Source of the DNA: Vicinamibacteraceae bacterium
Lineage (GTDB): Bacteria > Acidobacteriota > Vicinamibacteria > Marinacidobacterales > Marinacidobacteraceae
DNA length: 37,625 nucleotides
Direction of reading: 5' to 3'
Assembly: GCA_012271265.1 (NCBI GenBank)
Contig: JAAXGQ010000064.1
Location: forward strand, 1-37,625
In this document: positions 14,657-21,732 of the stretch, piece after piece
Layout of the letters: every line of letters starts with the position of its first letter
How positions within the stretch are numbered: the stretch's first letter is position 1
Notes under the pieces: generated by a model
Seen by the model: the letters and a program-made list of their open reading frames with translations, nothing else
What the model was told of the DNA's origin: nothing
The model's database searches: none
Translations under genes and position numbers: made by a program

Positions 14657-15598
14657 CTATCGGAGGGTGAGGCGGAGGGGGGCGCGGTCCGGATGGACCA
14701 GGAGCACCGTCTCGGAGGAGCTCAGTTCGATGAGGGTCCACGCGCCGACGCGATCGCCCACCTCGGCGAGGATCGTCTCGCCCCCGTGGAAGAGAACGGC
14801 CCGGACCGGCGACCCGCCGCCGAGGTCCACGAACCCCTGGAGGGCGGGCGCCTCGGGGGCTTCCGGGTCGCCGGGGTCCACCGACTCCGGCAGCGGGGCG
14901 GGTGACGGCGGCGGAGGGGCGACGGTCGCTGCCGCGGCAACCGGGGCCGCATCCGATGGCGGGGCGGCCGCCGCGCTGCCGGAAGCCGGGAGATCGGCGA
15001 AGAAGGCCTCCAGGGCTTCCAGGCGGGGGTCGGCAGCGAGCCGGACGGTGGCCGGGGGTGGCCAGGGGTGGTCGGGATCGGGCCAGAGAACGGTGAAGGC
15101 GGACGTCAGGGCGCCGGGCGGGTCGGGGTCGTCGGGACGGACGGGGATCTGGAGCTGGACCCGGACCGGCTGGAGCGGCCAGCCGGCGCTCTCGATCGCC
15201 TCTGCGAAGCCGAGGAGAGCGGGAACCGCGCCCTCGGCGGTGATCCGCGCCTCGGCCCCCCGGGTTCCGGTCGGCGGCCGGGGCAGCGGCTGGAAGTGGG
15301 TCGCGGACAGGTCCACCCGGCCGGCCGCGGCAAGGCGGAGCAGACGCTCGCGCAGGGCGGCGGCGCTCTCCGGGCCGGCGCCGCGTTCCGCGACGAGAGC
15401 GGCGAGCCGCTCGTAGCGGGCGCGTTCGAGCGCTCCCTGCGACTGCTCCGCCTCGGCGCGCGCGGCGTGGGCCGCCTGCTGGCGGATTGCCGCCAGCCGC
15501 TCGGCGGCACGGCCGGCCTCGGACCATGCGTACCAGCCCGCGAGCACCGCGAAAACGCACAGGAGAAGGCGGATCCGCAGGCGGGGATCGGGACGCAT
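14657..15598 (-). CDS. PilO-like membrane protein with a PilP/GspC-like C-terminal domain
   Basis: 313 residues: one N-terminal membrane helix (LRIRLLLCVFAVLAGWYAW, 7-25), a periplasmic coiled coil (28-72), an alpha/beta region (about 95-195, with SATHFQPLPRPPTG and GFAEAIESAGWPLQPVRV) like the ferredoxin-fold domain of PilO/GspM, an Ala/Pro linker (203-250), and a C-terminal beta domain (252-313) with LAEVGDRVGAWTLIEL, the turn typical of PilP and GspC homology regions. It looks like PilO and PilP joined in one chain. The ATG at 15598 follows GGTGA; a GTG at 15607 would add three residues. It is the last gene of a PilM-PilN-PilO order. In type IV pilus and type II secretion machines these proteins join the cytoplasmic platform to the secretin. 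No secretin or ATPase gene is in the window. Confidence 0.62.
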   Translation of the reverse strand: MRPDPRLRIRLLLCVFAVLAGWYAWSEAGRAAERLAAIRQQAAHAARAEAEQSQGALERARYERLAALVAERGAGPESAAALRERLLRLAAAGRVDLSATHFQPLPRPPTGTRGAEARITAEGAVPALLGFAEAIESAGWPLQPVRVQLQIPVRPDDPDPPGALTSAFTVLWPDPDHPWPPPATVRLAADPRLEALEAFFADLPASGSAAAAPPSDAAPVAAAATVAPPPPSPAPLPESVDPGDPEAPEAPALQGFVDLGGGSPVRAVLFHGGETILAEVGDRVGAWTLIELSSSETVLLVHPDRAPLRLTLR

Positions 15599-15620
15599 CG
15601 ACGTCACCGGGCCCGGAAGG

Positions 15621-16154
15621 TCACGGAGCGGGCTCCGCCGTTGCGAGCGAGAACGTGATGCGGACCACCGTCGCCCGCTCGGGGCGGCGGGTCTCGGTGA
15701 TCACGCCGCTGCCTGGGACGGCCGCCTCGCGGGAGAGCGCCGCGAGGAATGCGGCCACGGCCGGTTCGCTCGTCACCTCCGCCGCGACGGCGGCCTCGAC
15801 GACGCCAGGCCGGCCAAGCGGGCGGACCTCGATGCTCGTGATGCGGAACCCGGGGGGAGCCGCCGCCAACGCTCGGTCGAGGGCGTGCGAGAGGCGAGGT
15901 CCCCGGACCACCCCGGCTTCGAGCAGGGCGGCGATCGCTCCGGCGGCGTCGGGGGATGCGGCGAGGGTCGAGGTCGCGCCGCCCGTCGGGGACGCCGGGC
16001 CGCTCTCGGCAGCGATCTCGGTGCGGGTGCGGCCGAAGGAGGCCGCGCCCCACGCGGCCACGAAGAGGGCCGCGACCAGAACCGCCTCGGTGGCCCGCAG
16101 CAGGCCGGTCGGGGTGGTGCGGGCCAGCTGGATGCCTCGGGGAGGATGGGCCAT
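15621..16154 (-). CDS. PilN-like inner-membrane protein
   Basis: 177 residues: a short cytoplasmic N-terminus (MAHPPRGIQLARTTP), one membrane helix (about 20-41, LRATEAVLVAALFVAAWGAA) and a periplasmic domain with LSHALDRALAAAPPGFRIT and a strand-rich end (VEAAVAAEVTSEPAVAAFLAAL, shortened here by position 120-145). Size and topology fit PilN/GspL-C-terminal proteins, and the order after a PilM-like gene is the usual one. The conserved cytoplasmic NLLP motif of classical PilN, which binds PilM, is not visible, so the match rests on topology and context. Its ATG overlaps the PilM-like stop by one base (TGATG), and 22 nt separate it from the PilO-like ATG. Confidence 0.55.
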   Translation of the reverse strand: MAHPPRGIQLARTTPTGLLRATEAVLVAALFVAAWGAASFGRTRTEIAAESGPASPTGGATSTLAASPDAAGAIAALLEAGVVRGPRLSHALDRALAAAPPGFRITSIEVRPLGRPGVVEAAVAAEVTSEPAVAAFLAALSREAAVPGSGVITETRRPERATVVRITFSLATAEPAP

Positions 16155-17083
16155 CAGCCGGACCCTCCGTCGGCGTGGGGCCGGGGAGCGGGAGGGACGG
16201 GCCGGGCGCCGACCCGGGCGAGGAGCGCCTGGAGCGCGGCTCCCTCGATCGGGGGGAGCCCCTCCGGTTCGGCGCCGTTCGCCTCTGCCGGCGCCTCGAC
16301 CGCGTACCCCAGATGATCGAGCGCTTCGGCGAGTTCCGCGCTGCCGGCGCCCCGGATTTCGACCGGTGCCTCTGCATCGGGGAGCAGACGGACGGCCTGC
16401 AACGGCGGCGCCGGGTCAAGGGCGGCGCGCAGCTTCATCCGGAAGCGTGAAAGGACCCCGCCGGAAGCGGCGGCGACAACGAAATGACTGCGGTGGAGAA
16501 GCAGCAGAACGCGGGAGCCGGAGGCCGTGGCCGCGAGCCATTCCGGAAGGACCGAGAGGCTCGCGGCATCCACCCACCGCACCGCCAGGCCCGCCGCCTC
16601 CGCGACGGCCTCGTACTGACGCACGACGCGGGAGCCGGAAACGGCCCCGAGGGCGGTTCGGCGGCGGAAGGAGCCGGAGAGCAGGGTCCCGAAGCGGAAA
16701 CGGGCGCCCAGTTCACCTTCGTCCATCGCCCCGGAGCGGCCGCCGAGACCGGCGATCAGGCCGGCGCGCAGCCGGCGGAGCGAGGGGCCGCCCCGGCCGG
16801 GCCCGAAGGGGGCGCCGAGGCCGGCGTGGACGGCCCGATCGGGGAGCACCAGAACCGCGTCCCCGCGACGCGCCGGGCTCATGCCGAGCTGGCGCAGGCC
16901 GGCGCGGAGGGCGCGCGCCGCCTCCGCCGGAGCCGCGAGGTTCTCCTCGGTGGGGGAAGGACGGACAGCGTCGGCGGGCAGCGGGACCCGCGCCCAGCGG
17001 CCGGAAACAGCGGCGACGAGCAGGCCGCCGCGCAGGAACGCGATACCGACGGGCTGCTTCGAGGCGCGGCGAAGGCGGGTCAT
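16154..17083 (-). CDS. PilM-like actin-fold protein (divergent)
   Basis: 309 residues without a membrane helix. Segments consistent with the PilM/GspL actin-like fold are PVGIAFLRGGLLVAAVSG (11-28) in place of the first nucleotide-binding strands, RRGDAVLVLPDRAVHAGL, the helix RVVRQYEAVAEAAGLAVRWV leading into DAASLSVLPEWLA, and the later strands SRVLLLLHRSHFVVAAASGG. The glycine and aspartate residues that bind ATP in PilM are poorly kept, so it may not bind nucleotide. The ATG at 17083 begins the operon with the PilN- and PilO-like genes. The gene is divergent from the EF-G-like gene across 245 bp, where TACGAT at 17179 is the only promoter-like word I noticed. Confidence 0.55.
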   Translation of the reverse strand: MTRLRRASKQPVGIAFLRGGLLVAAVSGRWARVPLPADAVRPSPTEENLAAPAEAARALRAGLRQLGMSPARRGDAVLVLPDRAVHAGLGAPFGPGRGGPSLRRLRAGLIAGLGGRSGAMDEGELGARFRFGTLLSGSFRRRTALGAVSGSRVVRQYEAVAEAAGLAVRWVDAASLSVLPEWLAATASGSRVLLLLHRSHFVVAAASGGVLSRFRMKLRAALDPAPPLQAVRLLPDAEAPVEIRGAGSAELAEALDHLGYAVEAPAEANGAEPEGLPPIEGAALQALLARVGARPVPPAPRPHADGGSG

Positions 17084-17328
17084 CGGGGGCGCCGGACCGA
17101 GCGGCGTTGCATCAGGGTCGCCGCCAGCGGGACCGGGGCCGGGCCTTAGCGTAGCAGCGGGTCGGGGGTCGGGAATGGTACGATCGCCGGTTGGCCCGCT
17201 GGCCCCCGGCGGCGCGAGGGCGAGGCGCGCATCGCCGCTTCGCCGCCCGCCCCGAATTCCCCGCCTGCCGGATTCCGGAGTGAAACCGGCGCGTATCAAT
17301 GCATGGATCGTCCCCGATCCGGAGGAGC

Positions 17329-19398
17329 ATGAGCGACTTCCATCAGACCGCCGACATTCGCAACATCCTCGTCGCAGGCCACGGGACATCGGGCAAGACG
17401 ACGCTGGTCTCGGCGCTCCTCTACACCGCTGGCGCGGTCACCCGACTCGCGCGGGTCGAGGACGGGAACACCACGACCGACTTCGACGACGACGAAATCG
17501 CGCGCGGGATCAGCCTGAGCGCCGCGCTCACGCACGTCGCCTGGAAGGGCGCCAAGGTGAACCTGGTGGACACGCCGGGGTACAGCAACTTCATCACCGA
17601 GGCCAAGCTGGCCATGCCGGCGGCCGACACGGCGCTGGTGTCGGTCTGCGGGGTCGACGGCGTGGGCGTCAACACCGAGCGGGTCTGGGGATTCGCCGAG
17701 GAACAAGGCGCCGGCGCCATGTTCGTGGTGACCCGGATGGATCGGGATCGGGCCTCGTTTGATCGGGCGCTCCAGCAGATCCAGGAAACGTTCGGACGCG
17801 CCGCCGTCCCCGTGCAGCTGCCGATCGGGAAGGAAGGCGGCTTTGCCGGGGTCGTCGACCTGATCGCGATGAAGGCGGTCCTCGGGCCGGGACCGGACGG
17901 GAGGAAGGTCGGGGTCACCGACGTCCCCGCCGACATGGCGGACGCTGCCGAAGCCGCACGCTCCGAGCTCATGGAGATGATCGCGGAGTCCGACGAGGAG
18001 CTGCTCGACCGCTACTTCGACGAGGGAGAGCTCAGCGAAGCGGAGATGCGGGCGGGGCTCCGGGCAGGCGTCGCCACGCGGAACATCTTTCCGGTGGCGG
18101 CGTCGGCAGGCGCGAAGAACATCGGCAGCAGCGCGCTCCTCGATCTGCTCGTGGACGGGGCGCCGGATCCCGCCGGGCGAGGGCCGGCGCGGGGCGTGGA
18201 CGCCGATGGGGAACGAGCGGAGCGTCCGGTCGACTCTTCCGCCCCGGCCAGCGTCTACGTGTTCAAGACCGTGGCCGACCCCTACGCGGGAAGGCTGAGC
18301 CTGTTCCGGGTGATGACCGGATCCGTGGACGCGGATACCGACCTGAAGAACCTGCGCACCGGCAGCGGGGAGCGGATCGGCGGGGTGAACGTGATGGACG
18401 GCCGCGCCATGCAAGCCACCCCCCGGCTGGCGGCGGGAGACCTCGGCTGCTTCGCCAAACTTCGGGACACGTTGACCGGAGACACCCTCGCCGCCGACGA
18501 CGCCCTCCGCTATCTGCGGCCGGAGGCGCCGCAACCGGTCATCCAGTTCGCGATCGAGCCGAAGTCGCGCGGGGACGAGGAAAAGATCTCGGCGGCGCTC
18601 CAGCGGCTCCAGGAGGAGGACCTGACGCTGCGCTACATCCGCGACCGGGAGCTGCTGCTGTCGGGGACGGGGCAGCTGCACATCGAGGTGCTGGTGTCGC
18701 GGCTGAAACGGAAGTACGGGGTGGAGGTGACGCTCCGCCCGCCCCAGGTGCCCTACCGGGAGACGATCAGCGTGGTGGCGGAGGCGCACGGGCGCCACAA
18801 GAAACAGACCGGAGGCCACGGTCAGTTCGCGGACTGCCACGTGCGGGTGGAGCCCCTGCCCCGGGGCCGCGACTTCGAGTTCGAGAGCGAGGTGGTGGGC
18901 GGCGCCATCCCCCGCCAGTTCATCCCGGCGATCGAGAAGGGCTTCCAGGAAGCCCGGCAGAAGGGCTACCTGGCGGGCTTTCCGGTCGTGGATTTCCGAG
19001 CTGTCGTCTTCGACGGGAAGTTCCACACCGTGGACTCATCGGAGATCGCCTTCAAGATCGCAGCGTCGCTCGCGTTCAGGGACGCCATGGCGAAGTGCCG
19101 CCCCACGCTGCTGGAGCCGATCATGTCGGTGAAGATCACCGTTCCGGACGAGAACACCGGCGACGTGCTGGGGGACATGAACTCGCGCCGGGGGCGGACG
19201 CAGGGGATGGACAACGTCGGCGGACGGACGGTGATCACGGCCCAGGTGCCGATGGCGGAGATGCTGACCTACGAGCCGGCGCTCACCTCGATGACCGGGG
19301 GGCGCGGCGGGTTCGAGACCAGCTTCTCTCACTACGAGACGGTGCCGGCGAGCATCCAGAAGCAGTTGATCGAGGCGCACCGGGCGAAGAAGGACTGA
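17329..19398 (+). CDS. Elongation factor G-like GTPase (second EF-G, FusA2-type)
   Basis: 689-residue translational GTPase with the full EF-G domain order. G1 is G17-HGTSGKT24, the switch-II motif is D81-TPG84, and G4 is T135-R-M-D138 where EF-G normally has N-K-x-D. Domain IV/V segments are clear, for example RHKKQTGGHGQFADCHVRVE, VVGGAIPRQFIPAIEKGF and LGDMNSRRGRTQGM. The start MSDFHQTADIRNI, with GGAGGAG directly before ATG 17329, matches EF-G-like paralogues found beside a normal FusA; an ATG at 17299 is less likely. A regular fusA is at 35723. Paralogues of this type are often non-essential or specialised, some acting in ribosome recycling or hibernation. The role here is unknown. The gene is alone, divergent from the pil-like operon. 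Confidence 0.9.
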   Translation: MSDFHQTADIRNILVAGHGTSGKTTLVSALLYTAGAVTRLARVEDGNTTTDFDDDEIARGISLSAALTHVAWKGAKVNLVDTPGYSNFITEAKLAMPAADTALVSVCGVDGVGVNTERVWGFAEEQGAGAMFVVTRMDRDRASFDRALQQIQETFGRAAVPVQLPIGKEGGFAGVVDLIAMKAVLGPGPDGRKVGVTDVPADMADAAEAARSELMEMIAESDEELLDRYFDEGELSEAEMRAGLRAGVATRNIFPVAASAGAKNIGSSALLDLLVDGAPDPAGRGPARGVDADGERAERPVDSSAPASVYVFKTVADPYAGRLSLFRVMTGSVDADTDLKNLRTGSGERIGGVNVMDGRAMQATPRLAAGDLGCFAKLRDTLTGDTLAADDALRYLRPEAPQPVIQFAIEPKSRGDEEKISAALQRLQEEDLTLRYIRDRELLLSGTGQLHIEVLVSRLKRKYGVEVTLRPPQVPYRETISVVAEAHGRHKKQTGGHGQFADCHVRVEPLPRGRDFEFESEVVGGAIPRQFIPAIEKGFQEARQKGYLAGFPVVDFRAVVFDGKFHTVDSSEIAFKIAASLAFRDAMAKCRPTLLEPIMSVKITVPDENTGDVLGDMNSRRGRTQGMDNVGGRTVITAQVPMAEMLTYEPALTSMTGGRGGFETSFSHYETVPASIQKQLIEAHRAKKD

Positions 19399-19405
19399 CG
19401 CGGCC

Positions 19406-19588
19406 TCAGCGGCGCGGCGGCGCGGCGGCGCGGCGGCGCTCGCCGGCGAGGACGGGCCCCACCGGGAGAAGGAGCCCCCGGGGAGAACTGGCCGGCCTTC
19501 CCCGGCGCTTGTGCGGGTCTTCGGCCCGGGCTTCCACATCGGGCGGGTCCGGTGAGAAGAAATCACGCCGTTTGCGTCTGGGATCCAT
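19406..19588 (-). CDS. Possible 60-residue basic protein (doubtful)
   Basis: The frame starts at ATG 19588 with AAGGAG six bases upstream, an ideal ribosome-binding site, and encodes a very basic, proline-rich chain beginning MDPRRKRRDFFSPDPPD. The C-terminus runs into the GC microsatellite. The same short near-palindrome (19587-19604) also gives a good ribosome-binding site on the plus strand, so the signal may be accidental. No family recognised. Confidence 0.25.
   Translation of the reverse strand: MDPRRKRRDFFSPDPPDVEARAEDPHKRRGRPASSPRGLLLPVGPVLAGERRRAAAPPRR
19415..19438. repeat. 8-bp GC microsatellite
   Basis: CGGCGGCG is repeated three times without error just downstream of the EF-G-like gene, a site open to replication slippage. 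It is followed by the fragment CGCCGGCGAGGACG at 19441-19454, a half copy of the palindromic element. In the 303-bp gap 19399-19701 the only other items are the 17-bp repeat at 19452-19468, a doubtful small reading frame and a -10-like TATACT at 19669. Confidence 0.7.
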
Positions 19589-19701
19589 GGAGGACTCCTT
19601 CCATGACCACGACCACCAGGCACAGCGATCACGTCGGCCCCCCACCGCCGCAGCCGGCGCGCCACCCCTATACTGGGGCGGATGAGGAGCGGGGACGGCC
19701 G

Positions 19702-20070
19702 ATGACGCGGCCTCGGGAAGCGCTCGCCCGCGCGGACCGGATCCAGATCGCGCTCCTGGCAGGGCTGTTCGCCCTGCTGGCGGCGATTCTGGGCGCGGGC
19801 GCTGTGGCCTACACGTCGCTCAGCGGTCAACTGCTGGCAATCGACCACAACACCCACGAGGAGATTGTCAGGCTCGGCACGGAGGTGCGCGGGGAGATTG
19901 CCGGGCTCCGCACGGAGATGCGCGGGGAGATTGCCGGGCTCCGCACGGAGATGCAACGCCTTGCCGACCGGGTGGCGCGCATCGAAACGAGGGTGGCGCT
20001 AATCGAAACGAGGGTGGCGCGCATCGAAACGATGATCGAGGTCCAGCCCGGAGCGCTCCCCGGGAGCTGA
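19702..20070 (+). CDS. Small single-pass membrane coiled-coil protein
   Basis: 122 residues: a short charged N-terminus, one membrane helix (RIQIALLAGLFALLAAIL and on to about residue 38) and a long coiled coil. The coil is built from three 11-residue repeats (E-I-A-G-L-R-T-E-M-R-G) and three 7-residue repeats (I-E-T-R-V-A-R/L), which are 33-bp and 21-bp tandem repeats in the DNA. TATACT at 19669-19674 would place a transcript start near 19680, favouring ATG 19702. ATG 19603, with GGAGGA eight bases upstream, would add a 33-residue proline/histidine-rich tail. Membrane-anchored coiled coils of this size occur in many contexts; no function can be given. It is convergent with rplQ. Confidence 0.65.
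   Translation: MTRPREALARADRIQIALLAGLFALLAAILGAGAVAYTSLSGQLLAIDHNTHEEIVRLGTEVRGEIAGLRTEMRGEIAGLRTEMQRLADRVARIETRVALIETRVARIETMIEVQPGALPGS
19861..20043 (+). repeat. In-frame tandem repeats of 33 bp and 21 bp
   Basis: Three 33-bp units start at 19861, 19894 and 19927 (GAGATTGCCGGGCTCCGCAC and variants). Three 21-bp units start at 19981, 20002 and 20023 (ATCGAAACGAGGGTGGCGC). Both lengths are multiples of three and encode 11- and 7-residue coiled-coil periods. Confidence 0.92.
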
Positions 20071-20142
20071 GTCTTTCGTCGCGCAGTTTCGCCCGCCGGT
20101 CGGACGATGCCGGTCTCGGTGCCGGTCTGACGAGCCCCCACC

Positions 20143-20170
20143 GGGGGACTGGCCCAACCGCCAGTCCCCC
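20143..20170. terminator. Strong 10-bp stem-loop between convergent genes
   Basis: GGGGGACTGG-8 nt-CCAGTCCCCC is a perfect 10-bp stem, 72 nt after the coiled-coil gene stop. No T tract follows on either strand, so factor-independent termination is unproven. It occupies the place of the GGAGCC/GGCTCC stem of the 177-bp units at 13026-13558, and the bases after it (AGGCAGTCTCGTGCCGACAG) resemble the core of those units. Confidence 0.5.
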
Positions 20171-20200
20171 AGGCAGTCTCGTGCCGACAGCGCCGCCCCA

Positions 20201-20324
20201 TGGAGCGCCGGCGTCCTCGCCCGCCTGAGCCCCACCTTTATGCCGCGCCATGGAGCGCCGGCGTCCCCGCCGGCCTGCGCCGCACCTTTGTGCCGCGCCA
20301 TGGAGCGCCGGCGTCCTCGCCGGC
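20201..20324. repeat. Threefold 50-bp palindromic repeat array
   Basis: Three copies of CATGGAGCGCCGGCGTCC with stem-loops starting at 20207, 20257 and 20307, spaced exactly 50 bp. Copy 2 has loop TCCC in place of TCCT with the stem intact; copy 1 has one mismatch in its right arm; copy 3 is perfect. The spacers share CACCTTT-TGCCGCGC. The array fills the convergent gap 20071-20387, downstream of rplQ, where it could also serve as a transcription barrier. Beyond it, near 20338-20362, GGAGAACGG occurs twice. Confidence 0.88.
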
Positions 20325-20387
20325 CCGAGCCTCACCCGGAGAACGGCTCCCCGGGAGAACGGATGCGCTCCGGGGGCCGGGGCGGGA

Positions 20388-20741
20388 TCAGTCGACGAAC
20401 TCGATGCGGGCCATCGGGGCGCCGTCGCCCTTGCGGGGGCCGAGCTTGAGGATCCTGGTGTAGCCGCCGGGGCGGTTCAGGAAGCGCGGACCGACCTCGT
20501 GAAAGAGGTGGCGGACGATCTCCTTGCGAGGGAGGATCTGCATCGCCCGGCGGCGCGCCGCGAGGTCGCTGCGCCGGCCCAGGGTCACGAGGCGCTCGGT
20601 GAAGGGGCGCACTTCCTTCGCCTTGGCCAGGGTCGTCCGGAGATGCCCGTGCTCGATCAGGGTGGCGGCGAGATTCCTCAGAAGCGCCTTGCGATGGGAG
20701 GGAGTCCGCCCGAGCTTGCGGTGGGCTACGCGGTGGCGCAT
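20388..20741 (-). CDS. rplQ: 50S ribosomal protein L17
   Basis: 117 residues, the compact bacterial bL17. The opening MRHRVAHRKLGRTPSHRKALL is diagnostic (first 20 positions), followed by the RNA-contacting helices LIEHGHLRTTLAKAKEVRP and the C-terminal strand GGYTRILKLGPRKGD with ARIEFVD at the end. It is the last gene of the superoperon, 4 nt after rpoA, and its stop faces the palindromic repeat array. Confidence 0.97.
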   Translation of the reverse strand: MRHRVAHRKLGRTPSHRKALLRNLAATLIEHGHLRTTLAKAKEVRPFTERLVTLGRRSDLAARRRAMQILPRKEIVRHLFHEVGPRFLNRPGGYTRILKLGPRKGDGAPMARIEFVD

Positions 20742-20745
20742 GACG

Positions 20746-21711
20746 TCAGGCCCCCATCCCGAGCTGCAGTCCGAGCTGCTCGAGCAGGTTGTGGACCTCT
20801 TCGATGCTCTTCCGGCCCACGTTGCGCTCGGCGAGGAGAGCATCCTCCGTCCGTGAAACCAGGTCCCCGATCGTGCCGATCCCGGCATTCCGGAGCGCGT
20901 TGTAGGCGCGCACCGAGAGGCGGTCCTGGTAGTCGTCGATCGAGTTCAGGGCGTGACGGTCGTAGGCCCGCTGTTCCTCGCTGATCACCGCGGCCTCGGC
21001 GCTGTCCTGGGCGTGCTCGCCGACGAAAATGCTCACCATGTCCCGCAGTAGACGGGCGGAGGTCATGACGGCGTCCTCGGGGGTGATCGAGCCGTTCGTG
21101 TGGACGTCCAGGACCAGCTTGTCGTAGTCCGTCCGCTGTCCCACCCGGGCCCGCTGGACGGTGTAGTTCGCTCTGCGGACCGGGGAATGGCTGGAGTCCA
21201 CCGGGAGGTACCCGATCTCCAGGGTCCCCTCCTCGCTGTTCTCCTCGGCCGGCACGTAGCCCCGGGCGTTCCGGACCCGCATCTCGATGTCGAGGCTGCC
21301 CGGCTCGGTCATCGTGGCGATGTAGACCTCGGGATCGAGAATGTCCACGTGGGGGTCGGTCACGATCTGGCCGGATTTGAGCGTTCCCGGCAACCGGGAG
21401 CGCAAACGGATCGTGCGGGGCTGGTCGCCGTGCACCCGGATCGGGATGCGCTTCAGGTTCAGGATGATGTCGAGCGTGTCCTCCCTGACTCCTTCGATCG
21501 TTGAGAGCTCGTGATGCACGCCGGCGAACTTCACGGCGGTGATCGCGGCCCCCTCGATGGAAGAGATCAGGATCCGCCGCAGCGCGTTGCCGACGGTGTC
21601 GCCGTAGCCGCGCTCGAAGGGCGTGGCCGAGAAACGACCGAAGGTCTCGTTGTGCGACTCGGGCTCCTCCAGAGTCACCCCGTCGGGACGTTGAAGATTA
21701 GAGATGGGCAC
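20746..21711 (-). CDS. rpoA: RNA polymerase alpha subunit
   Basis: 321 residues. The N-terminal domain (1 to about 230) has the dimerisation and assembly elements: FGRFSATPFERGYGDTVGNA and LRRILISSIEGAAITAVK (residues 24-62). After a short linker, the C-terminal domain contains LSVRAYNALRNAGIGTIGDL and RNVGRKSIEEVHNLLEQLGL, the helix-hairpin-helix that contacts UP elements and activators. Length is near the usual 310-340. It lies between rpsD and rplQ as in most bacteria. Confidence 0.98.
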   Translation of the reverse strand: MPISNLQRPDGVTLEEPESHNETFGRFSATPFERGYGDTVGNALRRILISSIEGAAITAVKFAGVHHELSTIEGVREDTLDIILNLKRIPIRVHGDQPRTIRLRSRLPGTLKSGQIVTDPHVDILDPEVYIATMTEPGSLDIEMRVRNARGYVPAEENSEEGTLEIGYLPVDSSHSPVRRANYTVQRARVGQRTDYDKLVLDVHTNGSITPEDAVMTSARLLRDMVSIFVGEHAQDSAEAAVISEEQRAYDRHALNSIDDYQDRLSVRAYNALRNAGIGTIGDLVSRTEDALLAERNVGRKSIEEVHNLLEQLGLQLGMGA

Positions 21712-21732
21712 CGTTGTCTCCTCGTTCCCCCG

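Noticed and set aside
12960-15560. Very long minus-strand open frame crossing the tandem repeats, bfd and bfr
   Set aside because: It runs antisense through well-supported genes and the repeats; GC-rich DNA rarely has stops in such frames. Composition is low-complexity Arg/Pro/Ala.
20071-20387. tRNA or small structured RNA gene in the rplQ-distal gap
   Set aside because: The stem-loops are short repeated hairpins with no cloverleaf, anticodon arm or T-loop sequence.
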